Below are positions 39,142 to 47,223 of a DNA stretch of 64,000 nt, piece after piece. The position numbers and the translations under genes are program-made. This stretch comes from CAVYGM01 sp963768025. Its GTDB lineage: Bacteria; Bacteroidota; Bacteroidia; Cytophagales; Spirosomataceae. Numbering within the stretch: position 1 is the first letter of the stretch; every line of letters begins with the position of its first letter. Under the pieces are notes generated by a model, which was not told where the DNA came from, did not search any database, and was given only the letters and a program-made list of their open reading frames with translations. Where the stretch lies: the NCBI GenBank assembly GCA_963768025.1, contig CAVYGM010000032.1:36022-100021 (forward strand), written 5' to 3'.

Positions 39142-39290
39142 ATAAAGTAGATTTTGGTTGGTATAGGTGGTTGTCAACGGCCGAAAATACGAAGAAATCC
39201 ATTTTGATTTTAACAGGATGTCCTTCCCCGAAAAAGTTTTGTTGAACTTCCAGGAAGGTGGGCTTGTTTTTTTGGTGAAAAGATTAGGCG

Positions 39291-39298
39291 TACCTTTG
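39291..39298 (+). promoter_or_regulatory. -7 box TACCTTTG for the panD cluster
   Basis: TAnnTTTG-type box 55 bases before the panD ATG; TTTG at 39271-39274 is a possible -33 element, spacing slightly short. Confidence 0.45.
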
Positions 39299-39352
39299 AC
39301 GGATTTTTTACGTTAAAGGGCCGGAAGAAAAGAACAACCATTTACCTACAAC

Positions 39353-39703
39353 ATGAATATTACACTTATGAAGTCTAAGATCCACCGGGTCAGGGTGACG
39401 CAAGCCGAACTGAACTATGTCGGCAGCATCACCATTGACGAGGATCTGATGGATGCGGTGGGAATCATCGAAAACGAACAGGTTCATATTGTCAACAATA
39501 ACAACGGCGAACGGCTCGTGACGTATGCCATCACCGGTGAGCGCGGTACGGGAATCATTTGCCTCAACGGAGCCGCTGCCCGCAAAGCACAGGTGGGCGA
39601 CGTGATCATCATCATTGCTTACGGCAGCCTGTCGCAGGAAGAAGCCCGTACCTTCAAACCGAAGGTGGTGTTTCCGGATCACGACAATAAAATGGTCGGA
39701 TAA
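39353..39703 (+). CDS. panD: Aspartate 1-decarboxylase
   Basis: 116 residues. It makes beta-alanine from L-aspartate for pantothenate and CoA. The self-cleavage site Gly24-Ser25 (ELNYVGSITIDED) lies at exactly the usual position when the ATG at 39353 is used, which settles the start. The serine becomes the pyruvoyl cofactor. Other family motifs are RLVTYAITGERGTGIICLNG and GAAARKAQVGDVIIIIAYG. It leads a cluster with a flippase-like protein and rfaE2. Confidence 0.96.
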   Translation: MNITLMKSKIHRVRVTQAELNYVGSITIDEDLMDAVGIIENEQVHIVNNNNGERLVTYAITGERGTGIICLNGAAARKAQVGDVIIIIAYGSLSQEEARTFKPKVVFPDHDNKMVG

Positions 39704-39807
39704 AATTAAATGGAATCCTTTTTTCATGCAGCAGACCAGGGCCACTCAGTAGGAAGTTTGACCTTTGTCTGCTTTTTTTGTCAAATATTATCCGTAAAAT
39801 CGTTCGT

Positions 39808-40839
39808 ATGAAGAATGTACTTCGCTATGTAATTTCGCTGGGATTGGCGGGGGGCTTGTTATGGTTTGTGTTCAAAGATATGGATCTCAATTCCATGCTC
39901 GACCGCCTGCAACAGGCCGATTGGCGCTGGATAGCGGTATCCTGCATTCTGTTATTTATGGCCCACATCACCAGGGCCTGGCGGTGGCAAATGCTCCTGG
40001 AACCCCTCGGACATCGTCCGGGCTTGTTTGACGCTACTACTGCGGTTCTAACGGGTTATTTTGCCAATTATATTGTTCCCCGAATGGGAGAAGTGACGCG
40101 TTGCGGAACGCTCTATCGTCTGGAAAAAATTCCGGTCAACCAAAGTTTTGGTACTGTGGTGGCCGAGCGAGTTTTTGATGTACTCACGCTGTTGCTTCTT
40201 ATCGGCCTCAATTTCCTGCTGGAATTCGACCGCCTAAGCGCTTTTTTCCTCGATTTCTTTGGCAGTAAAGTTCCCGGCGAGCCAGCAAGCAGCGGTCCTA
40301 ATCCCTGGTTACTTCTGATTGGAGTGCTTTTTGTGTTGTTTCTGGCTGGGATCATTATTCTTGTAAAAAACCAACGGCTTCGCGACCAGCTCATGCAGAA
40401 TGGGTTGGTCCGTAAGGTGGCGGGCTTTTTGAACGGAATGCTGGAAGGCGTTTTGAGTATCCGAAAACTCAGGAGTCCGGGTTTGTTCATTGCTAGTACC
40501 CTCATGATCTGGGTATTCTACTATTTGGTTTCCTACGTGCTATTTTTTTGCATCCCCGAAACGTCCGATCTGGGCCCGCTGGCCGGCTTGACGGTACTAG
40601 TGATTGGGGCTATCGGAATGACGGCCCCCACCCAGGGGGGGATCGGCGCCTACCATTTGCTGGTGGGGAATGTGATGATTCTCTACGGACTTACCCAAAA
40701 GGATGGGATTACCCTGGCGACGTTTATCCACGGTACCCAAATGCTTTTTATGCTGGCGATCGGTGCCCTGGCGTTTCTGGTGGTGCTGCTCAAAGACAGA
40801 TCAGCCAATAAGGCAACATTGAGCGAACAATCGGCCTAA
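39808..40839 (+). CDS. UPF0104/lysylphosphatidylglycerol synthase TM-region family protein
   Basis: Multipass membrane protein, about 343 residues from the ATG at 39808 (a TTG at 39778 would add ten). It has eight or so hydrophobic segments. Family motifs are HITRAWRWQMLLEPLG, TGYFANYIVPRMGEVTRCGTLYRLEKIP and TAPTQGGIGAYHLLVGNVM. These are the flippase-like (YbhN/AglD) domains without the synthase domain. It probably moves a lipid-linked molecule. It is ten bases upstream of rfaE2. Confidence 0.88.
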   Translation: MKNVLRYVISLGLAGGLLWFVFKDMDLNSMLDRLQQADWRWIAVSCILLFMAHITRAWRWQMLLEPLGHRPGLFDATTAVLTGYFANYIVPRMGEVTRCGTLYRLEKIPVNQSFGTVVAERVFDVLTLLLLIGLNFLLEFDRLSAFFLDFFGSKVPGEPASSGPNPWLLLIGVLFVLFLAGIIILVKNQRLRDQLMQNGLVRKVAGFLNGMLEGVLSIRKLRSPGLFIASTLMIWVFYYLVSYVLFFCIPETSDLGPLAGLTVLVIGAIGMTAPTQGGIGAYHLLVGNVMILYGLTQKDGITLATFIHGTQMLFMLAIGALAFLVVLLKDRSANKATLSEQSA

Positions 40840-40848
40840 CTATACCCT

Positions 40849-41334
40849 ATGATACCAACCGAAACCAAAATCCTACGCCTCGACGAGGCCATTGAGCAGG
40901 TCAATGACTGGCAGCGGAGTAAGCAAAAAGTGGTGTTTACCAACGGCTGCTTCGACATTGTGCATTTGGGACACGTGGACTACCTCGAAAAAGCCCGGGC
41001 TCTGGGCGACCGCTTGGTCCTTGGCCTGAATACCGATGCGTCGGTCAGTCGGCTGAAAGGTCCGCAACGGCCCGTGGTGGACGAGCACGCCCGTGCCCGG
41101 CTAATGGCGGCATTGAGCTTCGTGGATACTGTCATTTTGTTCGATGAACCTACCCCAAAGGAGCTAATTGAGGCCCTAAAACCTGACATTTTGGTCAAAG
41201 GTGACGATTATACCGTGGAAACTATCGTTGGTGCGGATTTTGTTATAACTAATGGAGGAGAAGTAAAAACAGTAGCCCTTGTTCCGGGTTATTCTACTAC
41301 AACTCTTATCAATAAGATCAAAGAAAGTTATTAG
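40849..41334 (+). CDS. rfaE2: D-glycero-beta-D-manno-heptose 1-phosphate adenylyltransferase
   Basis: This 161-residue nucleotidyltransferase equals the C-terminal domain of HldE. The HIGH-type motif is HLGH at 39-42 in FTNGCFDIVHLGHVDYLEKA. LKGPQRPV, ILFDEPTP and ILVKGDDYTVETIVGADF are characteristic. It activates heptose 1-phosphate with ATP to make ADP-heptose for lipopolysaccharide. No kinase domain is attached, as usual in Bacteroidota. Confidence 0.95.
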   Translation: MIPTETKILRLDEAIEQVNDWQRSKQKVVFTNGCFDIVHLGHVDYLEKARALGDRLVLGLNTDASVSRLKGPQRPVVDEHARARLMAALSFVDTVILFDEPTPKELIEALKPDILVKGDDYTVETIVGADFVITNGGEVKTVALVPGYSTTTLINKIKESY

Positions 41335-41474
41335 ATAGTTGTTAGGTTATCGGGTATTAGGTTATTAGCTTTTTTTATTGACTTAAGCGTTCGCCTAGAT
41401 CGGATAAAAAGCAATTCAAAATTGACCAAAAGTATTCTCTCATTCACTAAATCACTCATTCAAAACTAAATATT

Positions 41475-42155
41475 ATGGCAGGTGCATATTTGATTGGTAT
41501 TATCGTCATGGCTGTGAGCATGTACGTGCAGTGGCGACTCAAAAAGAAATTTGAGGAATATTCACAGATTGGCCTCAGTAATGGCCTGAGCGGCAAGGAA
41601 ATTGCCGAAAAAATGCTTCGCGAAAACGGTATTTTCGATGTCCGGGTGCAATCCGTGGAAGGGCGCCTGACGGACCATTACAATCCCCAGGACAAAACCG
41701 TAAACCTGAGTCCTGATGTGTATGCCGGTAGAAGCGTAGCCGCTGCTGCGGTAGCTTCCCACGAATGTGGCCACGCCGTGCAGCACGCTACGGCGTACAG
41801 CTGGCTGCAATTGCGCTCCAAAATGGTTCCTTTCCTGACCATTTCGTCGCGGTATATGCAATGGGTGATCCTGGGAGGTATTTTATTGATCAATACCTCC
41901 ATCCTACCCCTTGCGATTGGTGTAGCACTTTTTGCCCTCACGACCTTGTTTAGCTTTATCACGCTACCCGTAGAGTATGACGCCAGCAACCGGGCCCTGG
42001 CCTGGATAGAAACCCACGGCATCGTCACCCAGCGCGAACACGAGATGGCCGAAGACGCCCTCAAATGGGCGGCTCGTACCTACCTGGTAGCCGCCATTGG
42101 CTCGTTGGCCACGCTTCTCTACTACGTGAGTATCCTCATGGGAAGAAGGGATTAA
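41475..42155 (+). CDS. YugP-like neutral zinc metallopeptidase, membrane protein
   Basis: 226 residues. The N-terminal membrane anchor is YLIGIIVMAVSMYVQW. The zinc motif is HECGH at 96-100 (VASHECGHAVQHA), followed by two or three membrane spans (WVILGGILLINTSILPLAIGVALFA; YLVAAIGSLATLLYYVSIL). The third ligand may be Glu in LPVEYDASNRAL. This matches the Zn_peptidase_2/YugP family; its physiological target is unknown. Confidence 0.9.
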   Translation: MAGAYLIGIIVMAVSMYVQWRLKKKFEEYSQIGLSNGLSGKEIAEKMLRENGIFDVRVQSVEGRLTDHYNPQDKTVNLSPDVYAGRSVAAAAVASHECGHAVQHATAYSWLQLRSKMVPFLTISSRYMQWVILGGILLINTSILPLAIGVALFALTTLFSFITLPVEYDASNRALAWIETHGIVTQREHEMAEDALKWAARTYLVAAIGSLATLLYYVSILMGRRD

Positions 42156-42173
42156 GGGGTACGTTTGAATCAT

Positions 42174-42210
42174 AAAAAAACGCGGGCTCTGTGGAGTCCG
42201 CGTTTTTTTT
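42174..42210. terminator. Bidirectional terminator
   Basis: ACGCGGGCTC (42180-42189) pairs with GAGTCCGCGT (42194-42203) with one G-U/mismatch, with an A run before and eight T after. Confidence 0.8.
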
Positions 42211-42233
42211 GTGGGTACCTTGTGGTAAAAAAT

Positions 42234-42608
42234 TCACCCCAAGGTACTTTGAATCCGTTCGATGAGTAAATCGTTCAACCGGCGGCTGAGTTCTCTTTCC
42301 TTTTCTAAAAATATCCCCCATTCTTCCTCGGTAAAGTAGCCGAGTACTACCCCCACTAGTTGGTTGCGTAGGGCCACATCTTTCTGAAACGACTGAACAA
42401 CGTATTGTTTCCGATCCAAAATCTCCATTCGATTCAGATCCACCTTACGCTTCTGAAGATGGTGGGTAAATAGGGCCAGAATGCGCTGATGCTGAAATTT
42501 CAGAATAGGCCGCAAGGTTTTATTTTGAAACTGTTCCGCAGGATTTTGAGCCGGCTCGGTAGCTATTTGGGGACGGAGGGTAAGCAGGTGAGCGTCAGTG
42601 GAATTCAT
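42234..42608 (-). CDS. Hypothetical protein downstream of the YgiC-like gene
   Basis: 124 residues from the ATG at 42608 (a longer ORF reaches into the preceding gene). It is helical, with an N-terminal low-complexity part and a body containing LKFQHQRILALFTHHLQKRKVDL and a C-terminal ELSRRLNDLLIERIQSTLG. I recognise no domain. It lies 62 bases after the glutathionylspermidine synthase-like gene and is probably co-transcribed with it. Confidence 0.65.
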   Translation of the reverse strand: MNSTDAHLLTLRPQIATEPAQNPAEQFQNKTLRPILKFQHQRILALFTHHLQKRKVDLNRMEILDRKQYVVQSFQKDVALRNQLVGVVLGYFTEEEWGIFLEKERELSRRLNDLLIERIQSTLG

Positions 42609-42669
42609 GGCTATGTCAAGCAAAAATAAAAAAGTACCTCTGACTAAACTTCCAGGCTCCCAAAAGGTT

Positions 42670-43842
42670 TCAACCAATCACGTGCCCGATAAACTGAGCC
42701 GTATTGTCCAGAATACGCCCTCCCCTCCGGTAGCCTAAAGCACAGGGCTCTCCTACGAAAAATACGCCGGCCTGGTAGCGCATGTCATTCCCATCGCTGA
42801 CAAAGTCCACGTATTCCTGGTAGATGGTCCGTTGGTTTCCGTACTCCCCTTCCACTTTTTCGATAATATCACCGCCTTTTTCCAAAATAGCCACATTGGC
42901 CCCTTCCCGGCCCAGCAGTACCTTGCTCACCGATTGTTTATGGGGTATGAGGTACCGCTCGGTTTGGAGCAGCAAGGGGTGATAGGGGTACATGTCCCAC
43001 AGAATTTTCAGGATGTATTTGGATTGGAATAATAGAGTATAGGCCGGATTGAGAATAACCGTCCGTCGGGTTCTCCCGATTTCGGTGAGGATAGCCGCTA
43101 GTTCGGGTTCCTCCTCCCCAATTAGTTCCCAGGGCACCAGCTTAAACCAGAAATCAAAACGAACAAAATTTCCATTATTAGGATCTTGCCTAAAGACCCC
43201 TTCCTGCGCCGAAAACTCCACTTCATCTATGTAGCAAAATTCCACATCGAAACCAGCACCACGGGCGGCTTCGGCCAATAGCTGCACGTTGGTATCGTCC
43301 TCGGGATAATCGCGTAAGGTGGTGAACAGGATGCTGGGCGTAAGGTCACTGTTCAAGGTACGGATCTCGCCGAACTGCCGTACCAGGGTTTCGTACAGGG
43401 TATTGAACTGTCGGCTTTCGTCGAGGCCATTGGCCCGCAGGTGCGCCCACTGCACCACGGCGGTTTCGGGAAGGCAGGTGGCGGTGTCGGCGTTAAACTC
43501 TATGAGCTTAATCGGGTGGCCATCCAGGCCTCCGGCCAGGTCGAAGCGCCCGTATAAATGCACATTCCGATCGTCTTCCCAAGATATCTTTACCAGCTCC
43601 ACCAGGGAATCAGGTATCCCCATCTCTTTGAACAAGTGGTGATCAATCGCATACTGTCCGGCTTCTACCAGCATTTCATATAGCGACTGCGCCGCTTCGT
43701 AGTAGGCATCGGCTTCTTCTTCACGTACCAGCACCGCTTCTTCTACCAGGTAGGGGAGCGTATCGGTCCCCAGCATCCAGTCCCAGCCCACCGACCGAAG
43801 GGCGTCTTCGGGGTGCCGGGGCATTTTTTGTAAGGTAATCAT
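42670..43842 (-). CDS. Glutathionylspermidine synthase-like ATP-grasp protein (YgiC type)
   Basis: 390 residues from the ATG at 43842. Conserved parts include YGRFDLAGGLDGHPIKLIEFNADTATCLPE, NPAYTLLFQSKYILKILWDMYP, and the C-terminal YQAGVFFVGEPCALGYRRGG. These match the ATP-grasp C-terminal synthetase domain of Gsp, without the amidase domain. E. coli YgiC and YjfC are the closest named members; they form C-N bonds on unknown acceptors. It follows a YgiB-like lipoprotein gene, the same order as ygiB-ygiC in E. coli. Confidence 0.88.
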   Translation of the reverse strand: MITLQKMPRHPEDALRSVGWDWMLGTDTLPYLVEEAVLVREEEADAYYEAAQSLYEMLVEAGQYAIDHHLFKEMGIPDSLVELVKISWEDDRNVHLYGRFDLAGGLDGHPIKLIEFNADTATCLPETAVVQWAHLRANGLDESRQFNTLYETLVRQFGEIRTLNSDLTPSILFTTLRDYPEDDTNVQLLAEAARGAGFDVEFCYIDEVEFSAQEGVFRQDPNNGNFVRFDFWFKLVPWELIGEEEPELAAILTEIGRTRRTVILNPAYTLLFQSKYILKILWDMYPYHPLLLQTERYLIPHKQSVSKVLLGREGANVAILEKGGDIIEKVEGEYGNQRTIYQEYVDFVSDGNDMRYQAGVFFVGEPCALGYRRGGRILDNTAQFIGHVIG

Positions 43843-43954
43843 ATACAGAATAAAGGGCTTTGGAATAATGGCTATGGCCAGCCAGGCGGGGCTAATTGGG
43901 TGTACTAGGAGCCTTGTGGAGGATTTGAACAAAATCAAAAACCTCACGACAGTA

Positions 43955-44599
43955 TTATCCGCCGCTGCGCGCACCTGATCGCCCAAAGAAGCCGCTCCGA
44001 CCGCCCGAAGGCCGGGAGGTCACCGTGCGCGTGCTCCGCGAGGCCTGCACGTCGCTATGGGCCGTTTGGGCTTTTTGATAGACCCCGGGGTTACTATATA
44101 CCGAACTTCCGCCGGGAGTACCGTTGCGGTAGTTATTAATGTAGCCGTTGTTGCCCATGCGCCCCAGCATATAGCCCATGCCGCCATACAGCAGCATACT
44201 CGACAACCCCGAGCGATGGTGGTAGCCATTGGTCTGTGAATTGGCGGTACGGGTGCTGTCAGCGCTCGTTTTGATCTCCTGGTCAATGAGTTTTTTGGCT
44301 GCCTCGGGCGTCAGCGTTTCGGTGCGACCATCCAGGTAGGTAACGATTGCCGCCGACTTATCCATCCCGACGCTTTCTTCGTCGGTGATTTCAAACTCGC
44401 CCGGCTTTACTTCCTTGATGTAGGATCGGATACCTTTGGCGAGGGTGGTTTCTTCGTACGTATAGGCTCCTTCGTCTTCCTCCGAACTGGAACAAGCGGG
44501 CAGGATAACTCCACTGGCCAGAATAGCCAGGGCCAGCGTACTACTGATGGTTATATCTTTGGCTCTACGAATAAAGGAGCCGCGTCTTTCGGGTGTCAT
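43955..44599 (-). CDS. YgiB-like (DUF1190-type) lipoprotein
   Basis: 214 residues. An N-terminal basic region leads to the lipobox ILPACSSSEED with Cys36. The middle (IVTYLDGRTETLTPEAAKKLIDQE) is unfamiliar, but the tail is rich in Ser, Gly and Arg with repeated RSG/SGG, ending GFFGRSGARSGG. Tail composition, lipoprotein nature and position directly before the YgiC-like synthetase resemble YgiB of E. coli. The homology is inferred from this combined pattern, not from strong sequence identity. Confidence 0.65.
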   Translation of the reverse strand: MTPERRGSFIRRAKDITISSTLALAILASGVILPACSSSEEDEGAYTYEETTLAKGIRSYIKEVKPGEFEITDEESVGMDKSAAIVTYLDGRTETLTPEAAKKLIDQEIKTSADSTRTANSQTNGYHHRSGLSSMLLYGGMGYMLGRMGNNGYINNYRNGTPGGSSVYSNPGVYQKAQTAHSDVQASRSTRTVTSRPSGGRSGFFGRSGARSGG

Positions 44600-44790
44600 A
44601 GGGAACTGGGTTTGGTCCGGAAATATAAAACGAATAGAACTGGAGATCGTTAGACGAAAGCCTGTTTATTTTCACAATCAGACAAAGGTAAGCAGGAAAG
44701 CAATGTACAGTAGGGCGAATTTGCCGGATGGTTCCCAGACTAAGTGATCAGGAAAAAAGCCAGGATGAATGGGCTGATAACCCAAAAAAT

Positions 44791-44831
44791 CCCTGAGCCG
44801 AGGATACGGAGTATCTTTCTCAGGCTCAGGG
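44791..44831 (-). terminator. Terminator after the NTF2-like gene
   Basis: CCCTGAGCC (44791-44799) pairs with GGCTCAGGG (44823-44831); on the minus strand it is followed by a U-containing run from an A-rich stretch at 44783-44789. Confidence 0.65.
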
Positions 44832-44854
44832 AGGAACTGGATAGGATCACCCGC

Positions 44855-45796
44855 CTATCTTTTTGGAATGGAGGTCATGTGGGTAATTTTCCATTCTCCG
44901 TCAATTTTTTCCAGATAGCGGTTTTCCAGGTTCGATACCGTTCGCCCGTCGGGATAGCGAAAAACTTGCTCAAAACTGGCCCAGGCCGCGTTACCGTTTG
45001 GCCGGATGTTGTAGTCGGTGTTTGTAAAGGTCGTGCCGGGCTGGTTGGGTTTCTGGGTAGATAGCCGGGCTACCATTTGGCCTATTTCGGTAGCCGTAAT
45101 GATGTAGGCTTTGCCCTGCTCGTCGGTGACCGTGTGCGCCGCGTAGGGTAAGTCGGCCCAGTAGGAGCCCATGCGTTCCCCATCGTTATTGAGCCAGGCG
45201 GTGGTTTCGGCCTCGATCACCTGACGGATCATATACGCATCCGGATCCACATTGGGCGGAATGCTTCTGTACCCCAGCTTGTCGCGAACACTCGAACGAT
45301 CGTAATAAAAGTTGGCTTTCTTGATTTTATTATCCTCCACCAGAGCTGTAACCTGAAAAGGCAGGGAAATTTTGGCAGCTCCGTTGTTTTCGGACCAGTG
45401 GTATACCCCCCAGCCCATTACCCAATCGCCCTTATCGGGACCGCTTTTGGCTTTTACGGATAGCATTCGCCGGTCACTGAGGGATTCATCCGACCGCTGG
45501 CGATTGGCGATTTCCCAGCTTTGCATCACCTGATCCTGGTTCATGGAATCGATGGCCGTTGGGCCGTATTCCATATAGTCGGAGGCAAGGTACGAGCGGG
45601 CCACCGACATGTTGCCCGCCAGTAGGGCATCGATGTAGTTGCCCAACAGTTCGACATTTTTGTCGGCACTGGAAGTTAACGAAACAATGTCATTGTGTTT
45701 GGGCACCTTTTGAGCAAACAGAAGTTCACCTACCAAAAGGGAGAGACTTAAAATAATAGCCCCTAAAAAGCGAAGTTTATTTGTGTACATTGTCAT
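44855..45796 (-). CDS. Secreted NTF2/SnoaL-like protein
   Basis: 313 residues with a signal peptide (FLGAIILSLSLLVGELLFAQ). Two cone-shaped NTF2-like domains are apparent: one from about 45 (NYIDALLAGNMSVARSYLASDYMEYGPT) and one from about 185 (IEAETTAWLNNDGERMGSYWADLPYA to ENRYLEKIDGEWKITHM). No catalytic residues are evident. It is likely a periplasmic binding protein or steroid-isomerase-like enzyme of unknown function. Confidence 0.78.
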   Translation of the reverse strand: MTMYTNKLRFLGAIILSLSLLVGELLFAQKVPKHNDIVSLTSSADKNVELLGNYIDALLAGNMSVARSYLASDYMEYGPTAIDSMNQDQVMQSWEIANRQRSDESLSDRRMLSVKAKSGPDKGDWVMGWGVYHWSENNGAAKISLPFQVTALVEDNKIKKANFYYDRSSVRDKLGYRSIPPNVDPDAYMIRQVIEAETTAWLNNDGERMGSYWADLPYAAHTVTDEQGKAYIITATEIGQMVARLSTQKPNQPGTTFTNTDYNIRPNGNAAWASFEQVFRYPDGRTVSNLENRYLEKIDGEWKITHMTSIPKR

Positions 45797-45885
45797 GGAT
45801 GTTTAAAGGGTAGAAGAAAATATTACAACCAAAAACACTCGCACTCAATAGTACAAATTTAATGTTTATTTGGACTTTACCAAAT

Positions 45886-45925
45886 AAAAAAGGCCTTTTA
45901 TATGGATCATAAAAGGCCTTTTTTT
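45886..45925. terminator. Bidirectional AT-flanked hairpin terminator
   Basis: AAAAAAGGCCTTTTAT and its complement form a long perfect stem (45886-45901, 45909-45924). It lies 32 bases after the FG-GAP protein stop on the minus strand. Confidence 0.85.
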
Positions 45926-45956
45926 GATAAAAAACAAGGTATTTGCCGCCTCATTG

Positions 45957-47120
45957 CTAGCGGCTATTCCAATAGATGACCAGATTGTGGGACGCCCTAC
46001 CGGCCGCAATCAGATCCAGGTCGCCATCCCCATCGAGATCAGCGGCTTTCATGTCTTCGGCCGCCATATCAGCTTTTTCATCCAGGGCATACTCCTGCCA
46101 TTTTGCACCGGCAGCATCGGTGGCCACGTACAGTCTGACGCCCACCTGCTCAGCGGTGTTTTTTTCACGCCACCCCATGGCAATCTGATCTCGGCCCTGT
46201 CCCAGAAAATCGGCCACGACTAAGGCATGACCTTGGTTTAGCCGGTCGGTAAGCAGGGTACGCCCCTCCTTGCTGTACACCGCCAGGCTATTGCCGTGCA
46301 TGGGTTCAATGGTGGTGGTAAAGAGCTGGTTCCCTCCCAACTTACCCGTCCGGATCTCCCCTACCCCATTTTTCTGCACCATCCAATTGCCGGAAGCGGC
46401 CCAGCCGTCCACGCCTTTCACAAAGACCTGCACCCCTTCTTTGCCCGCCACGGCCAGGCCCAGGAAAGCACCCTTCACTTCCATGGGTTCAAAATTGTGG
46501 GTCATGTGCATGCCCGTATCCACCAGTTGATACGACCAAATCCCATTTTTGTTTTGGGGTACATCAAAGGCGATCATCTGCACTCCTTTCCCTTCGCCCT
46601 TCTCGTTGCCTTCGCCGTGCAGGGGAAGTACCACCAGCTGAAACGTGCCGTCGGTATCCTGCACCCAGTGCATGCGGTGGATGGTTACCTCGTGGTGGAG
46701 TTTTACTGGCTCCCAGTTTTTGGTACGGTCGGCGGATGGAATGAGGTAAAACACCGCCCCCGATTCTTTCAGACTTTTGGTTTCACCGGGATTCCACTGC
46801 GCGCCCACGGCTACCTCTACTTTGCCATCGCCATCAATGTCGCGAGCCGCTATGCATACGTTGTCGCGCTCGGTGAGGTTAGTGGCCATTACGTGCCGTA
46901 CCCAGGGCTTATTGGGGCCGTCGGGATTTTGGTACCATACTATTTCCTTTTGGTCGGCCAGCAGGATGTCGGTTTGTCCGTCGCCGTCTACATCACCCGT
47001 TGCCAGGCCGTACCCGATGCTGATTTTGGGATCAATGACTTCGGCTTTGAAAGTGGGGGTCTGGGCGCGAATCGCCGATGAAAAGGCAGCGATTAGCAAA
47101 AAGGAAAGAATATGCCTCAT
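45957..47120 (-). CDS. Secreted FG-GAP/VCBS repeat protein
   Basis: 387 residues from the ATG at 47120, which gives a signal peptide (HILSFLLIAAFSSAIRAQ). Integrin-like FG-GAP calcium loops recur: GDVDGDGQTDILLAD, ARDIDGDGKVEVAVG and AADLDGDGDLDLIAAG at the C-terminus. It forms a seven-bladed propeller, probably extracellular or periplasmic. It is often found with sugar oxidoreductases, and a Gfo/Idh/MocA gene lies just upstream in the same direction, separated by a hairpin. Confidence 0.85.
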   Translation of the reverse strand: MRHILSFLLIAAFSSAIRAQTPTFKAEVIDPKISIGYGLATGDVDGDGQTDILLADQKEIVWYQNPDGPNKPWVRHVMATNLTERDNVCIAARDIDGDGKVEVAVGAQWNPGETKSLKESGAVFYLIPSADRTKNWEPVKLHHEVTIHRMHWVQDTDGTFQLVVLPLHGEGNEKGEGKGVQMIAFDVPQNKNGIWSYQLVDTGMHMTHNFEPMEVKGAFLGLAVAGKEGVQVFVKGVDGWAASGNWMVQKNGVGEIRTGKLGGNQLFTTTIEPMHGNSLAVYSKEGRTLLTDRLNQGHALVVADFLGQGRDQIAMGWREKNTAEQVGVRLYVATDAAGAKWQEYALDEKADMAAEDMKAADLDGDGDLDLIAAGRASHNLVIYWNSR

Positions 47121-47182
47121 GAGTATAGGTTTTAATTTAAATTTAGACGACTTCCCAAAGAAACAACCAACTGACGTTCGAG

Positions 47183-47217
47183 AACTTCCCGAAAGTTCAA
47201 ACAACTTTCGGGAAGTT
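47183..47217 (-). terminator. Perfect 15-bp hairpin after the second Gfo/Idh/MocA gene
   Basis: AACTTCCCGAAAGTT and its complement flank five bases. It lies seven bases after the oxidoreductase stop. The U run is weak, so read-through into the FG-GAP gene is possible. Confidence 0.65.
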
Positions 47218-47223
47218 GAGCAT

